Below, one piece after another: positions 43,304 to 51,400 of a stretch of DNA of 64,000 nt; position 1 is the first letter of the stretch, and each line of letters starts with the position of its first letter. Below the pieces are notes generated by a model. It made no database searches. It saw nothing but the letters and a program-made list of their open reading frames with translations, and had not been told where the DNA came from. This DNA is from Rufibacter sediminis (lineage in GTDB: Bacteria > Bacteroidota > Bacteroidia > Cytophagales > Hymenobacteraceae). The stretch spans positions 186,001 through 250,000 of the forward strand of contig NZ_JACOAF010000030.1 in assembly GCF_014269285.1 (NCBI RefSeq), written 5' to 3'. The translations under genes were made by a program, and so were the position numbers.

Positions 43304-45094
43304 ATGAACCTTTCGTTGCCTTTTCTTCTGGTGTTTGCGGGGCTGCTGGGCGCCTGGTTTTCCTGGCTGGCGGTGCGCCGCCCAGACCGCCGTCGGCTTA
43401 TCTGGCGGTTGCTGGCCACTTGGGGCGTGGTGGCTTGCCTGGTCCTGCTGCTCGCGCCACCGCACCTCACCCGCTCCTACAATGCCTCCGAGGCGATTCT
43501 GTTAACAGAAGGCTACTCCCCTGATACGCTCCGCGCCCTGATGAAAACGCTTCGTCCGCGCCCGCAGGTCTATGGATTTGAGACGAAGGCAAACGGAGCC
43601 GAAGCGGTGCCTGATCTTACGTCCTTCCGGCAAGCACACCCGGCGGTGAAGACCTTGCATGTGCTGGGCAACGGCCTTCCGGCCGAAGAAATAGTCGCTC
43701 TTTCCGGGGTGCGTCTGGTGCCGCATTTTTCGCCTTTGCCTGCCGGGGTTCTGGCTGCTTCCTGGTCGCCGGAGATCACGTTAGGCGAAGAAGTGCTGGT
43801 GCAGGGCACCTTTCACGGAACAGCAACGCAACCGGTCAACTTATTTCTGCAGGCCGCCGGTCAACCACGGGACTCTGTGGAGCTCAGAAAGGGAGTAGAT
43901 CAGCCGTTTGCCCTTCGGTTCAGGCCTAAGGCAGCCGGGCAGTTTGTGTACAACTTGCGCTGGAAAGACGCCGATGATTCTGTGCAGCAGGAAGACGTAC
44001 CCGTGGTGGTGCAGGCCCCGCGCCGCCTGAGCGTGTTGCTCCTGTCCTCGGCCCCGTCGTTTGAAGGCAAGTTCCTGAAAAACGCCTTGGCCCAACAAGG
44101 TCACAGCGTAGCCCTGCGCAGCCAGATGAGCAAAGACATTTACGCCACCGAACTGGTCAATCTTCCCGCTCTTACCCTCAATCGGCTTACGCCTTCTTTG
44201 CTCCAGAAATTTGACGTGGTCCTGCTGGATGACGTGACACTGCAACGCCTCAGCGGCGGAGAGAAACAAGCCTTGCAGCAGGCAGTCCGGCAGCAAGGCC
44301 TGGGAGTATTGACCTCCGTTTCGCCGCAAACCACTAAAGCCGTACCCTTCTTCACCGAAGCCGTTTTCAGGACGATTTCTGAAAAACAGGCCCGAAACGG
44401 GGCCGTACGCTGGGCGAAGCAAACCGGCACATCTCCGGTGCTTCCGCTTTCCAACGCCGTGTTGCAACCCAAAGAAGGCCAGCAGGCGCTGGCTTGGGAA
44501 CAGAAACCCACGCAGGCGCTGGTGGTGCACTACCGGAAAGGGCTGGGACAAGTGGGCATCAGTCTGGTGCCGGAGACGTTTCCGCTGGCCTTGGAAGGAA
44601 AAGAAACGCTATACCAGCAGTATTGGGCCACCATATTGACGGCATTGGCTAAACCTGAGGAAGCGGTACCGGTCACCTTCGCCTCTACTGATAGACCTTT
44701 CCAGGAACATCAGCCGGTGACGTTTGTGTCCTCCGTTCCGCTCACCAATGCTTCGTTCACTTCCGGTAACGCCAAGGTTCAGCCTGCTATTTACCGCCAA
44801 ACGGATGCACCGGACAACTCCTACGCGACCGGCATGATCTGGCCGCAATCATCCGGTTGGCAAACGTTAACCCTGAACAAGAAGACTAGGGTCCCGGTCT
44901 ACATCCATGCTTCCGCGGGCTGGACTACGCAGAAGCTACAAACACAGCGGCAAGCTCTCCTCCGCGCTGCCTCACAAGTTCATCCTTCAAGTAAAGCCCT
45001 GGGGTTGAAACGAGAAGAACCGGTTTCGCTGTGGCTCATCGGGAGTGTGCTGGTTTCGCTGCTGGGATTTCTGTGGCTGGAGGAAAAGCTCTAA
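43304..45094 (+). CDS. Large membrane protein downstream of the DUF4175-like gene (unknown function)
   Basis: A 596-residue protein. Two helices lie at the N-terminus (about 2-22 and 30-50), a long extracytoplasmic region follows, and one C-terminal helix ends the protein (SLWLIGSVLVSLLGFLWLEEKL). A segment resembling the glutamine-amidotransferase-like fold of BatA/DUF4159-associated proteins is suggested by RRLSVLLLSSAPSFEGKFLKNAL and KFDVVLLDDVTLQRLSGGEKQAL, but no catalytic triad is visible. It is coupled to the preceding gene (2-bp gap) and presumably acts with it at the inner membrane. It contains copy 20 of the palindrome. Confidence 0.75.
   Translation: MNLSLPFLLVFAGLLGAWFSWLAVRRPDRRRLIWRLLATWGVVACLVLLLAPPHLTRSYNASEAILLTEGYSPDTLRALMKTLRPRPQVYGFETKANGAEAVPDLTSFRQAHPAVKTLHVLGNGLPAEEIVALSGVRLVPHFSPLPAGVLAASWSPEITLGEEVLVQGTFHGTATQPVNLFLQAAGQPRDSVELRKGVDQPFALRFRPKAAGQFVYNLRWKDADDSVQQEDVPVVVQAPRRLSVLLLSSAPSFEGKFLKNALAQQGHSVALRSQMSKDIYATELVNLPALTLNRLTPSLLQKFDVVLLDDVTLQRLSGGEKQALQQAVRQQGLGVLTSVSPQTTKAVPFFTEAVFRTISEKQARNGAVRWAKQTGTSPVLPLSNAVLQPKEGQQALAWEQKPTQALVVHYRKGLGQVGISLVPETFPLALEGKETLYQQYWATILTALAKPEEAVPVTFASTDRPFQEHQPVTFVSSVPLTNASFTSGNAKVQPAIYRQTDAPDNSYATGMIWPQSSGWQTLTLNKKTRVPVYIHASAGWTTQKLQTQRQALLRAASQVHPSSKALGLKREEPVSLWLIGSVLVSLLGFLWLEEKL
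44363..44398 (+). repeat. 36-bp palindrome family, copy 20, inside a coding sequence
   Basis: 36 bp within the third gene of the BatA-like cluster. Centre ATTTCTGAAAAA, right arm GCCCGAAAC. It is read as VFRTISEKQARN, in the same centre frame as copies 16-18. Confidence 0.72.
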
Positions 45095-45184
45095 ATTAAG
45101 CATCATCCACTGCACTTCTTCTGATTAGAATTTCCCTTTGCAAACTCAGGCATCCGCTTGCACATCGTCAATGGATCAGCTCCT

Positions 45185-45220
45185 GTTTTTAAGCCGATTT
45201 CTGAAAAGTAGCCCCAAAAT
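45185..45220 (+). repeat. 36-bp palindrome family, copy 21
   Basis: Left GTTTTTAAGCC, centre ATTTCTGAAAA, right GCCCCAAAAT. The left half is nearly the same as copy 11. Confidence 0.65.
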
Positions 45221-45325
45221 AAAGGCGCAAGCAGACACTTGCGTCAGTAAGTCCGCTGGCAAATGAGTTTAAATGGTACTAAAGTTTAACCTTAAGGAAA
45301 TCCCTCAACACCTCCTTATAAACAA

Positions 45326-45364
45326 AAACCGGGCTAAAAGCGCTGTCTGCTTTTAGCCCGGTTT
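45326..45364 (-). terminator. Bidirectional hairpin terminator overlapping a palindrome copy
   Basis: AAACCGGGCTAAAAGC pairs with GCTTTTAGCCCGGTTT around a 7-nt loop. It lies 24 bp beyond the PorE-like stop and 231 bp beyond the plus-strand stop. The right arm is also the left half of family copy 22 (45349-45384), so two alternative hairpins compete. Confidence 0.8.
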
Positions 45365-45384
45365 CTTGAAAACGGCCCCGAAAC
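45349..45384 (+). repeat. 36-bp palindrome family, copy 22 (fused to terminator)
   Basis: Left GCTTTTAGCCCGG, centre TTTCTTGAAAA, right GGCCCCGAAAC. It ends 3 bp before the stop codon of the PorE-like gene. Confidence 0.7.
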
Positions 45385-45387
45385 GGG

Positions 45388-47373
45388 TTACTTCAGAATC
45401 TTAAACTCGGTGCGGCGGTTGACCTGGTGTTCGTCCTCAGAGCAGGGCACGCCGTCTTTGCAGCGGTTCAGGAGTTTGGTTTCGCCGTAGCCTTTGTCTA
45501 CCACGCGTTTGGGTTCTATGCCCTGGGAGATGATGTACTTCACGGCACTGGCGGCGCGCAGCTGCGACAGCATGAGGTTGTACTTATGGCTTTCGCGGCT
45601 ATCGGTGTGGGAGCTCAGCTCAATCCGGATGGTGGGGTTGTCGCGCAGCATGCCCACCACTTTGTCCAGCTCCACAATGGACTCGGGCCGCAGGGTGTGT
45701 TTGTCCAGGTCATAGTAGATGTTCTCCAGCACAATGGCCTGGTTGGGCGTGTCGCGGTCCAGCACCATTTCAATTTGCACGGTGTCGGTGACTTTGCGGC
45801 AGTCGGGCTGAACGTGGAAGGTGCGGGTGAGATAGCCTTTCTTGCTGCCCCGGATGGTGTAGGTCTGGTTCGCGTTCACGGCAAACAGGAAGCGACCGCT
45901 TTCATCGGTCTCCAACTGCAGCGGGCTAGACGTATCACCGTTTACAATCACCTCCAGATTGACTTTCCCTACCGGTACCTGACGGGCCCGACCGTTTTTA
46001 TTGGGGATGCGGGCGTAGGTCACCCCAGACAGCTTACAGGGAATCTCGGTGGGCTTGAACCGATAGATGTTGTCAGAACCGGCATCGCCCTCACGGTTAG
46101 AGGACAGGTAGCCACTTTTGCCGTCTTTTTCATAAATCAGCCCGAAATCGTCGCGCGGGGAGTTGAACGGGTAATACAGGTTCTCCAGGGTGCTCCAGCT
46201 GGTGCGGCTCCCCTCGGCGGAGAAAATGTCCAGGCCGCCCATGCCCATGTGCCCGTCTGAGGAGAAATACAGCGTGCCGTCTGGGTGCACCACGGGAAAC
46301 ACCTCTTTGCCGCTGGTATTGATGGTGGGGCCGGCGTTCACAGGCGTAGACCAGGAGCCGTCCGGCTGGCGCTCACTGAAGTAAATATCGGTTTGGCCGT
46401 GGCCGCCGGGCATGTCAGAGACAAAGTACAGGAGCTTGCCGTCGGGCGAGAGCGCAGGATGGCCCACGGAGTAGTTCTCGCCCTGGTTAAACGGAAACGC
46501 TTTCACGTCTTGCCACTTCCCTTTGCTGAAGGAGGCGCTGTAAATCTCCAGCCGGTTAATGAACTCCTCGCTTTTGGAGTAGCGCTGCCAGTTGCTTTCG
46601 GTGCGAAGCTCCTCGGGCAGCACCCGGTTTTTCACGCGCTTGGTGCGGGTGAAGAACACCTCGTTGAAATCTGGCGAGAACGTGGCGATGGCGTTGTGGA
46701 ACTGCGTGTTGATGGATTTCTCCATGGGTTTGATCTCGCCCCAGGAGCTGGGCCCTTTCCGCTCGGCGTAGTAAAGTTGCAGGTAGGGCGTGCCCGTCCA
46801 GCCGTACACTTTCTGGTCTGATCCGTTCTGGCTGCGCCCGCGGTCCGAGGAAAACACCAGCCCCTCACGGTAGAACACCGGGCTGAAATCAGCAAACGTG
46901 GTGTTGAGCGTACTGTCCGGGATCACGTCTATCCCCAGCGGGCGGTCCATCCAAGCCATGGCCAGGTCACAGGCCTGGGCCAGCTTCAGGGCCTCGTCTC
47001 GCCGGGCGGGTTCCAGATCGGCAAACAGCAAGTAGTTCTTTTTGGCGGTAGTGTATTCGCCGTTCTGGCGGCAGGCATTGGCGTAGTAAAACAGGTTCAC
47101 GGGCGCCGAGCCGGGGAAACCCAGCGCCTGCCGGTACCAGAACTGGGCGGCACCGGGCTGGTTGATGAGCCGGTAACAGTGGGCAATGCGCTCGGTGAGG
47201 TGGAGCGTGGGCTGTCCTTTCTCCAGCAGCTTCTGGTATTCCTCCAGCGCCAGCGCGTAGTCAAAGTTGTTGTAGTGCTTGTCTGCCTTGCTTGGGTTTG
47301 CCTGGGCCTGCGTTTTAAGAGGGGAAACCCAGAAAGTAAGGCAAAGCAGTAATACGAGGGAAATAATCTTCAC
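45388..47373 (-). CDS. OmpA family protein with TPR, PD40 propeller and carboxypeptidase-like domains (PorE-like)
   Basis: About 662 residues. GTG 47373 is preferred, giving a signal peptide (VKIISLVLLLCLTFWVSPLKTQA); the longer ATG at 47424 lies inside a palindromic repeat. Domains in order: TPR-like (about 25-110), a WD40/PD40 beta-propeller (about 140-420; DFSPVFYREGLVFSSDRG, HPALSPDGKLLYFVSDMPGG), a small carboxypeptidase-regulatory-like domain (about 440-530), and a C-terminal OmpA domain (YYDLDKHTLRPESIVELDKV, ELSSHTDSRESHKYN, LSQLRAASAVKYII) that binds peptidoglycan. This order matches PorE-type T9SS anchors. It follows porP and a giant cargo gene. Confidence 0.87.
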   Translation of the reverse strand: MKIISLVLLLCLTFWVSPLKTQAQANPSKADKHYNNFDYALALEEYQKLLEKGQPTLHLTERIAHCYRLINQPGAAQFWYRQALGFPGSAPVNLFYYANACRQNGEYTTAKKNYLLFADLEPARRDEALKLAQACDLAMAWMDRPLGIDVIPDSTLNTTFADFSPVFYREGLVFSSDRGRSQNGSDQKVYGWTGTPYLQLYYAERKGPSSWGEIKPMEKSINTQFHNAIATFSPDFNEVFFTRTKRVKNRVLPEELRTESNWQRYSKSEEFINRLEIYSASFSKGKWQDVKAFPFNQGENYSVGHPALSPDGKLLYFVSDMPGGHGQTDIYFSERQPDGSWSTPVNAGPTINTSGKEVFPVVHPDGTLYFSSDGHMGMGGLDIFSAEGSRTSWSTLENLYYPFNSPRDDFGLIYEKDGKSGYLSSNREGDAGSDNIYRFKPTEIPCKLSGVTYARIPNKNGRARQVPVGKVNLEVIVNGDTSSPLQLETDESGRFLFAVNANQTYTIRGSKKGYLTRTFHVQPDCRKVTDTVQIEMVLDRDTPNQAIVLENIYYDLDKHTLRPESIVELDKVVGMLRDNPTIRIELSSHTDSRESHKYNLMLSQLRAASAVKYIISQGIEPKRVVDKGYGETKLLNRCKDGVPCSEDEHQVNRRTEFKILK

Positions 47374-47411
47374 AATTCCAGTTCTTGCACCAGTTGGTGG
47401 ATAAAGAAGCT

Positions 47412-47447
47412 GCTTTGGGGCCATTTTCTGAAAAACAGCCCTAAAAC
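47412..47447 (+). repeat. 36-bp palindrome family, copy 23
   Basis: Left GCTTTGGGGCC, centre TTTTCTGAAAA, right GCCCTAAAAC. It lies between porP (start of gap 47477) and the PorE-like gene. An ATG at 47424 that would extend that gene lies within it. Confidence 0.75.
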
Positions 47448-47476
47448 AGCTTTCTAGGTGTACGACATCAATCAGA

Positions 47477-48430
47477 TCAAAAGTACCGCGGAGTCAACAT
47501 ACGCCCATACTTCTTTTTCAAAAAATTATAGCCCAGCGAGATTTCATGGCTGGAGTAATTGCGCAGTTTGTTCAGCGAGAAGTCATAGGAATAGCCCACC
47601 CGCATGAGCGGCGAAGGATGCAGTTCCAGCAAAACAGCCAGGGCATTGCCCAGACGGGTATTGGTAGCGAAGGCCCGGTTGTTGAAGATGTTCAGCGTGG
47701 TCCGGAAGGAGGTTCCCAGCCAGATCTGCTCGTTGAACAACAAAAAGGTATTTAAATCCAGGGCCGCCGGGCCGTTGAAGTCTTCCTTGAGCAGAATGCT
47801 GGGCCTGAACTTCATCTTCCGGCTGAGGTCAAACACGCCACCGGAGGTCAGAAACAAGTGCGGCTTTGGATCGGTGGGCAGGTCATCTTTGAAGAACACC
47901 ACGTTGCCCAACGAAACGCCGGTATAGAACCGGGTGCTGTACAGGTATGCCCCCACGCGGCCATTGGGCTTCACAGCTCTTTCAACCCCCATCGGGATGG
48001 CCATATCATCGCGCTCCGCGGGGTCCAGTTTTGTGCCGTCCAACGTCTGCTGGGTGGCGCCCAGGGAAATTCCCACCGCCAGGCGGGTGGCGTGGCTCAG
48101 GGAAATACGCACCGCTGAGTTAAAGGAAATCTCGGTGAACCGCTGCGCGCCCAGCTTATCATTGGAAATGATGAACCCCGCCGCCAGTTTCCGGGTAAGG
48201 TTGCCATCCACACTCAGGGTCTGGCTCACGGGCGCTCCTTCCAGCCCGGTCCACTGACTCCGGTGCGAGCCGCTGAGGCTGGTGAAGCCTTTGCTGCCCG
48301 CGTACGCCGGGTTCAACAGCAAGCCATTGAACATGTACTGCGTGAACTGCGGATCTTGCTGCGCCATTCCTACCCGGGGCATGCTCAGGCACGCCACCAG
48401 CGCCAGAAAAGATAGTATCGCTTTCTTCAT
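47477..48430 (-). CDS. PorP/SprF family outer-membrane protein (partner of giant protein 1)
   Basis: A 317-residue predicted beta-barrel with signal peptide (MKKAILSFLALVACLSMPRVGMA). The family start is QQDPQFTQYMFNGLLLNPAYAGSKG and the C-terminus SSHEISLGYNFLKKKYGRMLTPRYF. In gliding bacteria SprF is encoded just downstream of the surface adhesin SprB and is needed for its export; this gene has the same position, 13 bp after the giant gene. It is therefore probably dedicated to that cargo (inference). Confidence 0.92.
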   Translation of the reverse strand: MKKAILSFLALVACLSMPRVGMAQQDPQFTQYMFNGLLLNPAYAGSKGFTSLSGSHRSQWTGLEGAPVSQTLSVDGNLTRKLAAGFIISNDKLGAQRFTEISFNSAVRISLSHATRLAVGISLGATQQTLDGTKLDPAERDDMAIPMGVERAVKPNGRVGAYLYSTRFYTGVSLGNVVFFKDDLPTDPKPHLFLTSGGVFDLSRKMKFRPSILLKEDFNGPAALDLNTFLLFNEQIWLGTSFRTTLNIFNNRAFATNTRLGNALAVLLELHPSPLMRVGYSYDFSLNKLRNYSSHEISLGYNFLKKKYGRMLTPRYF

Positions 48431-48443
48431 TTTCTTCTTTCCC

Positions 48444-51400
48444 TTAGCGCATGATGGTTACGTATCCTTTGTGCGTCACGTCCTGGCCTTCGCAGAGGCG
48501 CACCCGCAGCACGTAATAATAGGTGCCTTCGGCTAGGCCGCCGCCGGTCCAGTTGTTGGTGTATTTCTTCACGCGGTACACTTCACTGCCCCAGCGGTTC
48601 AGGATCACCAGTTCATTCTCTGGGTACTCCAACAGGTTCTGCACCACCCACACATCGTTTTTGCCGTCATTGTTGGGAGAGAACACGTTAGGGACGTGCA
48701 GCTCCGGTGCCAGGTATTTCGGCGTGACATCCAACGAAGTCGAGGTGGTAGAGCAGGTGCCGTTGTTGGCTTCCACGGTGACTTTCGCGGTGGCCGATGG
48801 CGCATTGGCCGGTGCTTTGACGGTGATTTTGTTTGTGCCCTGCCCCGAGGTGATGGACCAACCCGGAAGATCTGAAACGATGCTCCATTTGTACGACACC
48901 CCGGAAACTGCTGGCACCGAGAACTGGTTGCCCACGCACGCCGAGCTTTCATCGCTGATGACCGGAGCTACTCCTAAAGCGGGCGCTACCGTCACAGACA
49001 AAGAAGCATCGGCGGTGCCGCCGCAGGGGTTCACGGCTTTCACGCTCACCAAACCGGCCCCGGCCTGGGTGGTCACCGTTAGGCTGGTAGAACCCTGCCC
49101 ACTGATGATCTGCCACCCGGCAGGCACATTCCATTCATACGAAACCGCACCGGCAACCTGCGAAACGGTGTACACCCGTTGCTCAGCAGAGGAACAGAAG
49201 GCAATAGGTCCTTTGATCACGCCGGGTTTCATGGCATCCACTACCGTTGGCGTTACCAGCAGGCTTTTCTCTACGCTGAGTCCGCAGCCATTCTGGGCTT
49301 TCACTTTGATAGTACCCGCGGTGCTGTTGGGGATCACTGAAATAGTATTGGTATTCTGTCCAGATTCAAAAGTCCAACCGGCGGGTACTGTCCAGATATA
49401 TTGTGTAGCGCCAGAACCGGTGATGCTGTAGGTAACGGCTCCGGCGGTGGCGCAGATAGTCGCGTTCCCGATGATCTCGCCGTTGAGGACTGGTGCTCCC
49501 GTGCTTGGGGCAACTGCCACGGTCCGGCTCTCGCTCTGCCCGCAGGCGTTTTTAGCTATCACACTTATCTGCCCGGCTGTGCTTCCGGCTGTGACGGTCA
49601 AGGTGGTGGTTCCCTGCCCACCGGTGATTACCCAACCCGAAGGCACGGACCATTCGTAAACAGAAGCGCCGTTTACAGCCTCAATTTTGAAAACCAGCCC
49701 CGTTTGACCCACACAAGGCGCAAGGGCCGAAGCGAGCGACTGGATGGCCGCAGGTCTCAACGGAAGGTCTTTCTGCACCTGAACCTGCAACGAGCTCACC
49801 GCTGATCTTACCCCGCATCCGTTTACGCCGGTCACACTCACGGCTCCGCCAGCAGCACCCGGAATCACCGTGATCGCGTTGGTGCCCTGCCCCGCGGCGA
49901 TGGTCCAGCCGGTAGGCACTATCCAGGTATAGGTGTTCACATTGGCATTGGCGGCAACCTGGTACGTTACCCGGGTAGTGGCGCAGCTAACAGTTTGACC
50001 GGTGATGGCGCCTAACGCGAAGGGAGAATTGTTGGAAATACTTACCGCCAGCGATGTCGCGGCACTGGTATTACATACGTTCTTCGCCGCTACCGTTACT
50101 TGCCCGCCAGTGGTTCCGGCTTGTACCGTAATGGAAGTGGTTCCCTGACCCGTGGTGATGGTCCAACCGGCCGGAACCCTCCATTCATAGGAAGTAGCGC
50201 CCGTCACCGGCTGAATGGTGTACGTCAGCTGTCTCTCGTTGGCGCATACGCCTCTGTTACCGGTAATGGCTGCCGGTGCGGCCAGGTTGTTCACTCCGGC
50301 CGACACCGCTAAGGCTCTCCGGTTGGTTGCTCCGCAGCTGTATTGGGTATTCACCGAAATCTCTCCAGCCCCAGTTCCGGCTTTCACCTGAATTTCTCTG
50401 GTACCCTGCCCGCTTACAATAGTCCAGCCGGTAGGCACCTGCCACTGATAGCCCGTTGCTCCCGCAGCTGCAGCCACTGAATACTTCTGGGTAGTTTCAA
50501 AGCAAAGGCCGGTACTTCCCTGGATAGCATCCGTGGCCGGATTGAACACCGAAGGTGCAACCACCAACATCTGGCTGGCACTGGTTCCGCAACTATTCGT
50601 GGCTTTTACCGAGATTGTTCCGCCGGTATTGCTCACTTTCACGACTAGGCTACTAGTGCTTTGCCCGGAAACAATTTGCCAGCTTGCAGGTACCTCCCAG
50701 GTGTACGTCATGCCCGCTACTGGATTCCGTACGCTGTAGGTTTGCTCCGCACCGCCCCCGCATGGGTTGGTTTCTCCTATAATGCCCGTGGGTAAAGCAG
50801 GAACTGTCTGGGACGAAACCTCCAGCCGGACCGTAGCACTGGCGCCACATGCATTGGCGGCTACCAAAGAGATGATTCCTGCTCCGGCACCTGCTTTTAC
50901 TTGTATGCTTCTCGTATTCTGACCACCTAAGATTTGCCATCCGGCCGGCACAGCCCACGTGTATTGCGTGGCACCAGGCACCGCCTCTACAGCATAGCTC
51001 AAGGATTCCTCTGTGGAACAAGCGGTTCTAGGTCCAGTTATAGCGGATGGAGCTGTGGCGAGCGGCTGAGATACGGTGATGTTGGTGGAATCTGCGCTGG
51101 TGCCGCAATTGTTAGAGGCCACTACTTTCAGGTACCCTCCGGCGGTGCCGGGCCGCACACTCACAGAACGCGTTCCTTGCCCAGACAGAATTGCCCATCC
51201 GGTAGGGACAGACCAGGTAAACGTTTTCACGCCCTCGTTCTCTGCCACGCTGTACGTGCGTGTTGCCGTTGAAAAACAGAAAGCTTTCTCGCCGTTGATA
51301 CCGCCAATGGCTGCCGGTGCTGCAAGCGACATATTCACGGCCAAACTGGATGCGGCACTGGCACCGCAGGCATTGCTGGCCGTAACCTGTACTCTGTCTG

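Larger units (their letters stand above)
45095..45387. other. Convergent intergenic region
   Basis: 293 bp between the BatA cluster and the PorE-like gene. It contains 36-bp family copies at 45185 and 45349 and a strong bidirectional terminator hairpin (45326-45364) that shares sequence with the second copy. No gene is seen. Confidence 0.75.

Noticed and set aside
45427-46260. Long plus-strand open frame antisense to the PorE-like gene
   Set aside because: It is a shadow of the strongly supported OmpA/PD40 protein; its composition is biased and no domain is visible.
48523-49431. 302-codon plus-strand open frame opposite giant gene 1 (with similar frames opposite giant gene 2, e.g. 58424-59257)
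   Set aside because: These arise from repetitive codon patterns of the Ig-like arrays on the real strand.
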